This document shows positions 20,617 to 31,542 of a stretch of 64,000 nt of DNA, piece after piece. The position numbers were made by a program, and so were the translations under genes. Below the pieces are notes generated by a model. The model made no database searches. It saw nothing but the letters and a program-made list of their open reading frames with translations, and was not told the origin of the DNA. Source of the stretch: Onthophagus taurus (Eukaryota; Arthropoda; Insecta; Coleoptera; Scarabaeidae); contig NW_027248940.1 of NCBI RefSeq assembly GCF_036711975.1, positions 1-64,000 of the forward strand, given 5' to 3'. Position 1 is the first letter of the stretch; every line of letters begins with the position of its first letter.

Positions 20617-21689
20617 TTAAAATGATTTATTTAAATTAAAGATCGTTTTAGGGCAATTTTTTTTCCCCAAAATTAAATAAGGAGCGTTCGATTTAACGTT
20701 TAATATTATTCCGTGCGTTAGCTTATTCCAAAAATGAATTAAATAACTCTCTTTGGTCATTTCCAAGATTTCGTTGAGATATTTCTGATGGAACATGTGT
20801 CTCCAATTGTGATAAGAAACCGGAAAAAGAACGTTTTCCGGAAATATTTTTAAATAATCGCATTCGTTATGAGAGAAGTTCGATGTTGTATTACACAACG
20901 CTAATACCAACCTGAAAATAATTCTTAATTAATACATTTATAACAAGAAATAAAGCAAAATAAAGCTAAATACTTAGTTAATAAAAGAGGACCATGTCCA
21001 CTCCAAGATTTGGGGTCATAATTAATATTAAAATCTTTTAAAAGCGCATTCAACAAATATGAACCTTTCTCAAAGGCTAAAATTGCGGTGCCTAAAACCG
21101 TTTCGGATTCTTTCCCAACAAAATTTAAACCCAAATCATTCAACGATCTCATCACAATCACATCACCGTCCAAATAAATCCCACCAAATTTCATTAAAAC
21201 AATGAGGCGAAAAGCATCGCTAAAATGTTCAACGAAATAACTCGAAGTTTCAATTAAATGCTTACCAAATAATTCTTGAATACACGTATTTTTAATTAAA
21301 TCGGGGACTTTGGCATAAACAACATTAACATTTTTATATTCTTTTAAAACCGTTCTTAAATATTTTTCTTCGATTGTGGTCGCTGTATTGTATTCATTTC
21401 GAATTACGTAGATGTAATAAATCGATCGATTAGGATGATATAAAGCTGCCGATTCTAGAGCGCAAGATGCGCGGGGATTAATCGCGATCACGCGCTTAAA
21501 CGATGTGTCCAGGAAGAATATTGAATGTTTTTGGATAGTTAAATTGAAGAAGTTGTTCAAAATCAATCGAGAATTGAGTTTCTTTTCTTCGGACGGTTTA
21601 TTTTCGGTTATTGGTTTTGTTAAGAACAAAGTGTAAGTGATGATGAAAAGAAATCCCAATGAAACGACTATGAGAAAAGCTCTTTGCAT
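20617..21689 (-). CDS. A4GALT-like glycosyltransferase (alpha-1,4 family), type II membrane protein
   Basis: Two exons, 21689-20974 and 20911-20617, joined in frame across a 62-bp intron (ACTAA|GTATTT ... TTTTCAG|GTTGG), giving 336 residues. The N-terminus has a short tail and one signal-anchor helix (AFLIVVSLGFLFIITYTLFL), as in Golgi enzymes. The catalytic part has the glycosyltransferase sugar-binding DXD box: KFGGIYLDGDVIVMRSL (D-G-D). Downstream are SGHGPLLLTK and, in exon 2, the family's C-terminal block with FPVSYHNWRHMF and SYLIHFWNKLT. Human A4GALT makes Gb3; insect relatives extend glycolipid glycans. The acceptor here is not known. Length fits the family (about 330-350). Confidence 0.9.
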
Positions 21690-21924
21690 TTTGCATTAAG
21701 GCGAACTAAAAAGGCTACAAACAACTGGAATAAACTATTAAATGAAAAATGTTTGTTTTTAACAAGTGTAAAAAAAGACGTGTTTGCTATTATCTAAAAT
21801 ATTTATAATAATTGCAAGCATTGTATATTGTCACTAATGTATTCTATTTTTATTGGAATATTTCAATATACATAAATACTTTTTAATTCATACACAGAAA
21901 ATTTCTGAGTGACTCATCAGCCGG

Positions 21925-24535
21925 CGCTACACGATGCTACGAACACCTTCCAATGGCGAACGTTGGACGTTGGCATTTGACCGTGTCAAGAATACCGACC
22001 GATGTCGGTATTCTTGCACCGAGTCAAAGGGATCATCCAACGTTTGAATGAAAACATTGGTTGGTTCGGCCCAACGGCTACACGAGTCGTTCGTATGAAG
22101 GGAGCGACGTAAAATATTTTATTTGAATTTTTGTAGTTAGTAAGAATTGTTTTTAATAAAAGATTAACGTAACAAAAGTTTTAACGTAGTCACCTTATTG
22201 TTCCTATTTTTTTTATATTATATTGTTTTTGTAAATGGTCTAAACACCTAACGTTAAAACCACTAGCCAGAAAAAGTGTAAAAATATAAAATTAATCAAT
22301 AATGTATTCAAAATTTAATTTAATTTTTTCACCCGAAAAACTACAATCGACTGCCTATGCCTTGACGTCACAGAGATGCGCGGAGCTTATACCGACTCCA
22401 AACAGCTTCGTTGCTAACGATAAATCCCCATTTGCAATTTTTCAATTAGTGTTAAAATAAATTAAACTATATGGATCTAAGTAATCTGAATTTGCTGCCG
22501 GCGGCAAGCGAATAAATTTTTTCGAAATGTGCGGATGGCATAGTGTTAAGGAACCATAAAAATATATTTTTTGTAATTCGCGACGGTAATGAAAGCTATT
22601 ACAGTACTCAAACGGGTGCTGTAATGACACTCTTTACAGCATCCGATGCTGTAATGAGATTTTAGTAACATTTTATGGAATCAGTTCAAGTTGGTGACAT
22701 TGGGTCATTAATTTTTCTAGTTGTCAATGTGACAATTTTTGTCTATGGATGTTTAAACATGTTCTTAGCATCAAATACAAGGTCCACAATGATGAGGACA
22801 TGGACTCTGAGCAATTTCTCTTATTTTGGGAGGTGTACATCAAACATTTTTTTCAGGTGAATATATTTTGTGTTTTGACAATTTCTAATTGTCAATTCAA
22901 AGTTTCTATTTTCAAGTGTTTCGGTGTTACCAACTGCTACATACTTGTTTCCCTACATTGCCAAAATTTACTTTATTTTTGTTAAAAAAAAGTATAAAAA
23001 CGCGAATTACAAAAAATAGCATAAAAAACACGTTTCATAAGACTTAAAGCACTCATTCATTAAAAAACTCGTGGCTTCGCCACTCGTTTTTCAAATTGAA
23101 TTCGTGCATTTCAAGCGTGTCTTACGAAACTTGTTTTTTAATATACTATTTTGTAATTCGCGACGGTAATGAAAGCTCTAACAGTACTCAAACGGGTGCT
23201 GTAATGACACTCTTTACAGCATCCGATGCTGTAATGAGATTTTAGTAACATTTTATGGAATTAGTTCAAGTTGGTGACATTGGGTCATTAATTTTTCTAG
23301 TTGTCAATGTGACAATTTTTGTCTATGGATGTTTAAACATGTTCTTAGCATCAAATACAAGGTCCACAATGATGAGGACATGGACTCTGAGCAATTTCTG
23401 TTATTTTGGGAGGTGTACATCAAACATTTTTTTCAGGTGAATATATTTTGTGTTTTGACAGTTTCTAATTGTCAATTCAAAGTTTCTATTTTCAAGTGTT
23501 CCGGTGTTACCAACTGCTACATACTTGTTTCCCTACATTGCCAAAATTTACTTTATTTTTGTTAAAAAAAATTATAAAAACGCGAATTACAAAAAATAGC
23601 ATAAAAAACACGTTTCATAAGACTTAAAGCACTCATTCATTAAAAAACTCGTGGCTTCGCCACTCGTTTTTCAAATTGAATTCGTGCATTTCAAGCGTGT
23701 CTTACGAAACTTGTTTTTTAATATACTATTTTGTAATTCGCGACGGTAATGAAAGCTATAACAGTACTCAAACGGGTGCTGTAATGAGACTCCTTACAGC
23801 ATCCGAGGCTGTAATGAGATTTTAGTAACATTTTATGGAACCAGTTCAAGTTGGTGACATTGGGTCATTAATTTTTCTATTTGTCAAGTGATAATGTTTG
23901 TCTACGGATGTTTAAACACGTTCTTAGCATCGAATATAAGGTCCACAATGATGAAGACATTGAACTCTGAGCAATTTCTCTTATTTTGGGAGGTGTACAT
24001 GAAACATTTTTGTCAGGTGAATACATTTTGTGTTTTGACAGGTTCTTATTGTCAATTCAAATTTCTATTTTCAAGTGTTACGGTATTACCAACTGCTACA
24101 TACCTATTTCCCTACATTGTCAAAATTTATTTTATTTTTGAGAAGAAAAAAAGGATAAAAACGCGAATTACAAAAAATAGCTATTACAAAAAAAAACTCG
24201 TGGCTTCTCCACCCGTTTTTCAACTTGAATTCGTGCATTTCAAACGTGTCTTACGAAACTTGTTTTTTAATATACTATTTTATCATTCTATTTTTTTCAA
24301 GTAATGCCTTGCAAGACAAAACAACCACAGTAACGCTAGCAATAGCAACATCACTATCTTCCTCGTCCATTTTTAAAACTGCACCAACATTTGTACCAAA
24401 CTGTTTACCTACATTATGTATTTGGTCGAACATTCGATTCACCGTGTAGCATTAACATTCGTCACACCAACTGTCGAACTTGTTTCAAACGTTCGGTCCA
24501 ACGTCCAACGTTGGAGCGAGCGTTGGTAGCATTGT
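21925..24535. mobile_element. Probable composite repeat element with inverted ends
   Basis: The left end region (ATGCTACGAACACC ... GAACGTTGGACGTTGG, 21933-21979) resembles the complement of the right end region (CCAACGTCCAACGTTGG ... GTTGGTAGCATTG, 24492-24534). Near 21996-22018 there is also a local palindrome (CAAGAATACCGAC with its complement). The interior holds three tandem 580-bp repeats. No transposase is seen and no target duplication was fixed, so the boundaries are approximate. Confidence 0.45.
22571..24270 (+). repeat. Three tandem copies of a 580-bp unit
   Basis: Units start with TTGTAATTCGCGACGGTAAT at 22571, 23151 and 23731, exactly 580 bp apart. Units 1 and 2 differ at only a few bases; unit 3 is more diverged and slightly shorter. 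Each unit has, near its start and about 430 bp later, inverted copies of TTTTTGTAATTCGCG, and a hairpin CTCGTGGCTTCGCCACTCG (missing a few bases in unit 3). Short open frames (61 and 78 codons) are kept between units 1 and 2 but change in unit 3 and look non-coding. Probably an expanded non-autonomous element. Confidence 0.85.
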
Positions 24536-25160
24536 AAGGTTAACAATTAGTCATATTGTTAAGTTAAATAAATGTTATTAATATTAAGTAGGTTAGGACA
24601 TAGTATATAGATTATAATCTATTTACTATGGCTAGGAGTAATAAGGCTATTTTATATGATTTTACAACAAACATGACTAGGTATGTTGTGGCAAGTTAGC
24701 AGTAAGTTTACCATAACAATAGAGTAATTAATTGTAATAGGACTCTACGATATGACACTGCAACGTCGTCATAACGTTACAATAATTGTTCACGTTAATT
24801 AATAGAAAGTTCTTTTGAGTATAACCATTAACCAAAACCCAACAATAAGGAAGGATATTACAGCATCATGTAGAGCAACGGAGCCAACAAAGGCTAGCAA
24901 ACCTCATTCGTTCGGCCGGTGTGTACGCGCTTTAAATGCACATTAAACTACACTACTGTTCTGTGACGTTAAAGAATGAAGAAAATAGATACATAACCCC
25001 AATTTTACTTGAAAATAAAGATTATCTAGTTTTTGTTTCAAAATGGAATGAAATTAATTTTAATAAAACAGCATAAATATGTATAATATAATATATTATA
25101 TTCCATATTCATAATCCAGTAATAAATCCAAACAACATTTCAAATCAATCAAATTGACAG
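24536..25160. other. Intergenic, nothing recognised
   Basis: AT-rich DNA downstream of PPO-A. A stretch near 24890-24950 (GGCTAGCAAACC, TTCGGCCGGTGTG) looks like a transposon end but could not be paired. The PPO-A 3' UTR lies at the right end of this stretch. Confidence 0.4.
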
Positions 25161-28100
25161 TTAATTATTCGATCTAGGGCGAACGGTTCGATTAGCATGA
25201 TTAATCAAAACATCTTGCACGCGCATATTTGGTGTGAGGAATTTTGGTAACGTTTCCGCCCCTTGTCTTGGAACGCGATCGAATGGATAACCCATCGAAC
25301 GTTTGTCGGGGTACTTCTTATTCCTCAAGCCGCAATAACTTGAAGCGTCATCGCATTCCACAGCGTCATCCGTCGCCGGTTGGTCGACTTTATCCTGTTC
25401 GTAATCGGAAATCATCACGAATAATTGCATTGGGTACCCTTCCGGTTTTCCCTTTGGTACTAAAAGGTGATGAGGCCAACCGCATCCGCAAAAATTGAAT
25501 TGATCTTGACTTACACCGGCTGGGCGATTTAAATCTCGGAATGAATTTTCAAATGGGATTGTTACTGAGGATTGAGTTGAGTTACGAACGATTGTTGATT
25601 GACCTTGTTTTACTGGAAAATAATAACAAAATCAATTTGATTCGAAACTGTTTTAACTTACAACTTACAATTAACGGTAAATCTATCCATTTCCATAAAC
25701 ATTAATCGTTGATTATTTAAAAGCAACGGATTTCCTCTTTCATCGGTTTTTGGGCCGAGGAAAATTCTACAAGTTCCCATTCGGTTTGAACCGGTCGTGT
25801 TGTTCACTGTGATATTATAAGTAAAAGGTTCATGTTGCAAATGGGTAAATCGAACAAAAACGGAGCCGCTTCCAATAAAATCGACCCCATTCGAAAAATC
25901 AACATCGGATTGTTGCCAAAACGTGTTCAATTGATTCGTTGACCCACTCGGCGTTTTTACATTCATATCAGTAACGGAAACATTTGGAAAATCCAACTGA
26001 AAACAAATGTTTATCACGATTTTACGACTCCATTTATTATTATTATTATTACCTGTTCTCGAGTATACCTCGGAATGGTTCCTTTAAACCGTTGGAAAAC
26101 ATCGTCGACGAACGCATGCCACCTATAAAAAATTGGATCTCTCATTGCAGTGTTAAAATCACCCATTACAGTGAATGGTTCTAAATGTTTCCCTTGAGGA
26201 TCGTGAATGTAAGCGATGATCATGTGCCCCATTCCGTGTAATGAGCCGTAAAGCTGAGGATTCGGTGATAAATCACTCGGTTCCATCATATCACCCAAAA
26301 TATCTATCCCTTCGAATTCGGTTAGATTAACTCGTTGTCCCTGAGTCTAATTAAAGAAATTTTTATTAAAAGTTAGGTTATTTTTTTTAACATCAAACTG
26401 ACATTGGTAACATAACCTTGATCAATGGCTTGATACATCCTATCCCTCCAACGAACGATATCCTCAACATCCACATTCAATTCGCGACGATTAACATCGC
26501 GCATTTTTTGATCTTTAACCCGAGCCGGATAAGCTCTGCTCGCTACTAAACTATCAATCTTCGGGAAATAAGCCTCGTTCAACCCCGTTTGCCAATCGGT
26601 CAACCTCTCAACTCGCCTCATATTATTACATAATCTCTCCACGTTGTAGCGCCCAATAATTTGTTGATGCATGTAATAAAATAACTCTCCCCGTCGGTCT
26701 TTACGGACGACTTCGGGTGGTCCACTACCCGGATACACCAAGTGCCAGTGCCAATGATGCAAGTTCAAACCTAAATCTTCGCGCCAATAAGCGAGGCGAT
26801 GTTCAAGTTCTAAATCGCTCGCGGTGTAATCTAATGGCATTTCAATCGGAATCTGAAATTACAACGAATAATAAATTCTATATTAAAATAAAATTAATAC
26901 ATAACCTAAATTCAACTTGAAATTGAACATTATTTAGTTTTCTATTACGAAATTTTTAATTTAATTCAATATTAATTTATTAATTCAATGATAATGATAA
27001 TTTTATAATTATTTTCAATAATAATCAAAATATAAAGATAATCAATTTTTTTTGACAATTAAAATTTTAAGATAGTTAGGTTATGAAATTAAATTCAACT
27101 GAAATTAAAAATTTAGTTTTTTATTACAAAACTTTTAATTTAATTCAAAGATTAATCTATTAATTCAATAATAATGATAAGGAGGTTTATTCTGTTTTTT
27201 TTAATAAAAATTTAAAAAGTAATTAAATGAAGCATAACCTCAAACATTTTTTTTGACCCAATTGACAATTCAAATTTAAAAGTTAGGTTATAAAATAAAA
27301 TTATTTTATTTAAATACCTTATTAAAATTCATAGCTCGAAGGATGAAACGAAAATAGATTGCTTACCCTAGATCCTTGAGGAACGATGGCAGCGCTTTCA
27401 CGAACTTCTCCAAATACTTTACTATCGAAGAATTTATCGGGGAAAGTTTGAATGTTATTCGGTATTTTGATGTGTTTTGTATCCTTTCGATGAAGAATTG
27501 CAACCGAATAGGCGTAAATGAATAAATAAGGATTAACTCTTTCCCTACTATAAACAGCAAGTGAAAAAAATTCATCCACATTTTTAGCCTCTGCAAAATG
27601 AAACAACATTTTACATTAAATTAAAAACTAAAACGATTTAGAGTAATTTATTATTCAACATTAATAGTATTTGCGGTATCATTCAAGTTAGAAACATTTC
27701 CAGAACTATTCAATATTTTTTGTAATAATTCTTGATCCAAAACCATATCATTTAGGCACAACTTTGTATTTGTACACCCAATGTAAGGGCATTTAATCGA
27801 TTTTTTCGAGTCCAAATAACTGTAAATAGTATCTTTATCGAAAATATGTTGGCAAATTTTATTTCTCCAAGGATTTCGTATTGAAAGCTTTGTAATTGGG
27901 TCAATGGGAACGTGAAATTGAGTAGCGTCAATTAAGCTTTCATCAATTTCTATTCTTTTCCTTGTATCACCCACAGTCCTTCGAAAATCTTTCATAAAAT
28001 CGTGCTCATTAAAATTCGTTTTAGTTGTACCAATTAAATTATTAAAGGCTTTATCGTAAAAATTATTGATATCAAATCCTTCGTTTTCTTGGGATTCCAT

Positions 28101-28984
28101 TTCTGGTATCGTTAATGATAAAGCTTGTTTACAGCATTTATTCTTAATATCTTCCATTATGTAATGACAACAATCATCTTCTAACTCAGACAAAAAATTA
28201 TCTTTTTCGTCACCTTCCAAATTTTCATTTACAGTTTTCGCGCAAATTTTTAATGCATTTACACACATTTCCATTAGTCGTTGTTGCTGGTGGTTATCAA
28301 CGATATTAATTGAACTCATTTTTGTTACTAAATTACAATTATTATTGAAATTAAATTTTCGATGATTTTGAGGTTAAGTTAAGATGACGGTTAAAACAAT
28401 GAAGTTGGTATCACTGATGTTTCAAATAAATCATTTTTAATGTTTTTATACATAAATTATCTTATTAATTAAGTTAAAGTGTTAAGATTTATTTACGTTA
28501 AATTTAATTACTTAAATTATTGTTTTTTAAGCATAATTTTTTTGTTAACGTTTTGTTAACCAAAACAAGGTTGGTACTACTGAGATAAAATATTTAGATT
28601 TAAATTTGAAAATAATAATAATAACTTACTTAAGAAGATATCGATCAGTTTCGCAGCCATTGCTTTATGTTTTGGCAAAAACAACGAGAAATTCTCTCTT
28701 CTCCCCAACTCCAAGACATCCTTAAGGTCCGGATGAGGTACCTGGTTGACTTGAACGATTTCATCAGAGTCCTCGCCGATTCTATTCGCCAAAGTAGGTG
28801 CTATTTCTTTGTAACGATCGGTCTATGCATTACAATAAAAATAATCTTAATTAATTAATTAATTATTGGATAATTTAGTTACCAAGTAATCAACGGGTAC
28901 TTCGATGGTCTTGTTGCCACCCTTCTTGGCGAAGCTTGGTTCTAATGGTTTATCAAACAACAAAAGAAGCTTGTCGGTTGCCAT
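25161..28984 (-). CDS. PPO: Prophenoloxidase A (type-3 copper oxidase)
   Basis: Seven exons joined in frame: 28984-28883, 28822-28630, 27590-27367, 26852-26403, 26346-26053, 25996-25669 and 25612-25161, giving 680 residues. The enzyme oxidises phenols to quinones for melanin formation in haemolymph and cuticle. Copper site A: HHWHWHLVYP and FYYMHQQI; copper site B: SLHGMGHM and FYRWHAFVDD. The C-terminal hemocyanin beta-domain has FTHLQHEPFTYNI, and the GCGWP motif is present. The activation site reads NR|IG (LANRIGEDSD) where PPOs usually have NRFG. There is no signal peptide, as usual for PPOs. The last intron found in PPO-B, -C and -D is absent here. The donor of exon 4 (AAT|GTCAGT) is my least certain junction. 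Intron 2 contains an NSMCE2-like gene. Head to head with PPO-B. Confidence 0.95.
27651..28319 (-). CDS. NSMCE2/MMS21-like SUMO E3 ligase, intronless, nested in PPO-A intron 2
   Basis: A 222-residue single-exon frame on the same strand as PPO-A, lying wholly within its second intron (28629-27591). The C-terminal third is an SP-RING: VPIDPITKLSIRNPWRNKIC, H in CQHIFDKDTI, then KCPYIGCTN, which supply the Cys/His zinc ligands. The N-terminal part is helical, as expected for the segment that binds SMC5. Known role: SUMO ligase subunit of the SMC5/6 complex in DNA repair. ATG 28319 (MSSINIVD) is preceded by AT-rich DNA. It may be a functional retrocopy or simply an intronless gene. Length is normal for the family (about 220-250). 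Confidence 0.85.
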   Translation of the reverse strand: MSSINIVDNHQQQRLMEMCVNALKICAKTVNENLEGDEKDNFLSELEDDCCHYIMEDIKNKCCKQALSLTIPEMESQENEGFDINNFYDKAFNNLIGTTKTNFNEHDFMKDFRRTVGDTRKRIEIDESLIDATQFHVPIDPITKLSIRNPWRNKICQHIFDKDTIYSYLDSKKSIKCPYIGCTNTKLCLNDMVLDQELLQKILNSSGNVSNLNDTANTINVE

Positions 28985-29020
28985 TTTAAATGATCACTAA
29001 GTATTATTCGATTTCTTTGG

Positions 29021-29029
29021 GTTTTTATA
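29021..29029 (-). promoter_or_regulatory. TATA box of PPO-A
   Basis: TATAAAAAC on the minus strand, about 37 bp before the PPO-A ATG, which implies a very short 5' UTR. Supported by equivalent TATATAAAG boxes upstream of PPO-B and PPO-C. Confidence 0.55.
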
Positions 29030-29217
29030 CTAAAAATGTATACGTTGTGGTAGATTAAGATTGAAAAATAAAGATGGATTTGTTGTTTTGTGGTTAGCGG
29101 AAGTGGTAATTTCGTGTTTTTCCAACGGAAACTTATCGGGGAAGGTGAAATTAATGTAATCTTTTTTGTTATAGTTATTTTTTCATTAAAATATTTTATT
29201 TTATCACGGAAATAAGA

Positions 29218-29839
29218 CTAAGAACATTCAGGTGGTTTCTTTTTTGATTTCATTTCATCTGCGTTGTTGAATACCTTCTTTGGTTTTAGTTTATTGATGA
29301 CATCAGTTGCTGAATCCCTTACATCACCTAAAAATACAAAGAAAATTAAGCCAAGTATTTATTAAAATAAGATAATTACATTAAATACCTTTTAAATGGT
29401 TTAATTTCTGTTTTAAATTCCTCCAACCCAAATACATTTTATCTAAACTCGGCTCTATTAAATTTTGCCTGGTTTGGTTATTTTTCAGTCTAAATTTATT
29501 CGTAATTCCAAAAGCTTTATTAAACTCTGTCCAAAACTAATAAAAAGGCTTTGAAAAAATATGAAAGTGTTTGGTTTTTACATTCATTGTCACCTTAAAT
29601 CCAAAAATACTGTCGGTATTTGATGGCATTGGTGGAATCGGATAAAGATTTTCTTTTATCTCAGCTTTTAACGGGTTTAGATTAATTATTTTGAATTTGT
29701 CCGCATTGCAAATACACACCTATCATAAAAAGTGAAGGGTTTTAAATTTTTATTGTTTATTTTTATTTTAACAACTTACAAGATTTAGAAAAATTAATAA
29801 TATTGATATCCTGAAAGTGCAATTAGGAGTTATTATCAT
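29218..29839 (-). CDS. Small secreted protein of unknown function
   Basis: Four exons that join in frame, 29839-29780, 29719-29594, 29536-29389 and 29327-29218, give 147 residues ending at TAG 29218. All junctions are GT-AG with phases 0, 0 and 1, and the three introns are about 60 bp. The N-terminus is a good signal peptide (FRISILLIFLNLVCICNA, cleavage likely after CNA). The mature part has ENLYPIPPMPSNTD, FWTEFNKAFGI, a stretch with MYLGWRNLKQKLNHLKGD, and a Lys-rich C-terminus. I do not recognise the family. It lies just upstream of PPO-A on the same strand. Because exon structure, not a long frame, supports it, expression evidence would decide. Confidence 0.7.
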
Positions 29840-29949
29840 CTTTTTTCATATAAAACATTTTCATAATCTTTTAACGTCATTTTAAACGTCAATATTTTGA
29901 CACAATTATTTTAAGGTTAACAATTCAATTATGCTCAGAAAATTTTATT

Positions 29950-30175
29950 ATAAGGAATAAAGAGATTTTTAAAACGGGATTTTCCCTCCAAAAAAACACA
30001 TTAATTTATAATCCAAAAAATTCAAAAATATCCAGGCGGTCAGTATTTGAGATATGTAAAGATTAATCAATATTTGTTGTTTTCTAAACCCAAATTGATA
30101 ATTAGGCATTGACTTTTTGTTTACTATGATGTTCTGAAGTGTCTTCAATAAGAGCTTTTCGAACACTTTTAAAAT
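29950..30175 (-). pseudogene. LINE reverse-transcriptase remnant
   Basis: On the minus strand MFEKLLLKTLQNIIV ... YQFGFRKQQ resembles the RT finger region of jockey-superfamily LINEs (FEKLI ... QFGFR). Only about 65 codons remain. Confidence 0.6.
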
Positions 30176-30950
30176 GAATAGTTGTCAAAAAGTGTCCAGA
30201 AGGTGTCTAATGGCATTCTGGTTTCTAATGATCTCTCTAGTAGTCAAAGACCGTCTAGAAGCTCTCTAATGTTATCAATAATTATCAAAAAGTGTTTAAA
30301 CGCCTCCTAGACGTTTATCTCTTTGATGTCAAAAAGGGTCCAGAACTTTTCTAGCGATTTTCCTTAACAGCAAAAAGTATCTAAATGCTTTCTGGGCATT
30401 GATTAAGATTTCTAGGGGTTCTAAAGATGTCAAAAGTGTCCAGAAGCTTTCTATTGACTTCCATAATCATTAATAAGAGTCTAACTGCTATCCGGACATT
30501 TATTAAGATTTCTAGTGGTTTCTAAAGATGTCAAAAAGTGTCCAGAAGCTTTCTAATTATTTCTATAGATGTCAAAAATTGTCCAGAAGGTGTGTAATGG
30601 TATCTATAGTCGTCAAAAAGTGTGCAAAACGTTTCTAATGATCTCTATAGTAGTGAAAATCTGTCTAGAAGCTTTCTAATATTATCAATAATTATCAAAA
30701 AGTGTTTAAACGTCTCCCGATGTAACTGACGATGTACCTGATGACGCTTTTATGAAAACAGCGAAACACGTGTAGTACAGATTGAAAATTGAAATAAAAT
30801 AAACATCATTGTGGAGCAAAAGATTAGTTCTTTTTGTCTTTTTAATTTATTCCTAGGGGATTCTAAAGATATCAAAATGTGTCCAGAAACTTTCTATTGA
30901 CTATAGTTCTACGACCATAGTCATCAAAAAGAGTCAAACTGCTATTAACT
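30176..30950. repeat. Degenerate minisatellite-like array
   Basis: Imperfect repeats of GTCAAAAAGTGTCCAGAAG followed by CTTTCTAATG-type sequence recur many times, in units of about 55-65 bp. The array is interrupted at about 30715-30840 by a Penelope-like tail (see the ribozyme-like entry). No coding content. Confidence 0.7.
30733..30779 (+). ncRNA. Hammerhead-ribozyme-like motif (Penelope-type tail)
   Basis: The sequence shows a core CTGATGA (30738-30744) and GAAAC (30763-30767). A 5-bp stem I closes the fold: TGTAC (30733-30737) with GTACA (30775-30779). A 2-bp stem III (A30766-T30773, C30767-G30772) closes loop ACGT and leaves GTA as the cleavage triplet at 30772-30774. Stem II is weak (GCT with AGC) and an extra C follows CTGATGA, so catalysis is doubtful. 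Penelope-like retroelements are known to carry minimal hammerheads. No protein-coding part of such an element is next to it. Confidence 0.4.
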
Positions 30951-31011
30951 TTATGTTCAAGGGCCTTAATCGCAGTTTTAATATCGTTAATGTCAGAGAA
31001 AGGGCGAATTA

Positions 31012-31215
31012 CTAGACGATTTTGCTTGAGTGGTATGTATGGTATGCTTGGTACGTATGATATTTGGTTCCTTTTTCAGTTAGGGCTTTTATGGTAGCTG
31101 AAGAATCATCAGAGTTATTTATTTGCACTTTAACCTGCTCTTTGCGTAAATTCTTCAAAGTGTAATTATTGAAAGCCGCTTTAAAGCCGGAAATAAGAAA
31201 TTGTTTGTGGCACAT
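31012..31215 (-). pseudogene. Jockey-like LINE ORF1 fragment
   Basis: Minus-strand LKNLRKEQVKVQINNSDDSS, then KALTEKGTKYHTYQ, resembles the nucleic-acid-binding ORF1 protein of jockey-type LINEs just before its zinc knuckles. It is 67 codons, without knuckles. A relic near the PPO-B promoter. Confidence 0.55.
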
Positions 31216-31461
31216 TAAATCTTTATTAAATTTTCTTGAAACTAATTTTTATTTCATGATGATATTTCAATTCGTTCTTGAGCTACGATTTTTAAATTAA
31301 AAAAAAATCACCTGATAAGAAGTGGTGGTTTAATCCAATTTCTTAGAAAAATAACTTTATTTTTTTATTGTGATATCAATTAACCTCATCCTGTTTTCCC
31401 ACCAAATCAAGGCAAAATATTTTTTGAGGTTTCGCCTCTTAACCGCGTAACTCAACCTGAT

Positions 31462-31470
31462 TATATAAAG
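31462..31470 (+). promoter_or_regulatory. TATA box of PPO-B
   Basis: TATATAAAG, with an initiator-like TTCACTTG about 30 bp downstream (near 31494) and the ATG at 31543, implying a 5' UTR of about 50 nt. Confidence 0.65.
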
Positions 31471-31542
31471 AGAACGAATTATTTTTTTATTATTCACTTG
31501 AAATCGTTCGTAGTGAAGTGAATACCAGCAAGAAGTTTCGCG

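Noticed and set aside
22675-23565. Conserved small frames (61 and 78 codons) in the 580-bp repeats
   Set aside because: Conserved only between the two near-identical units. The third unit changes frame and length, and no start context, domain or third-position pattern supports coding.
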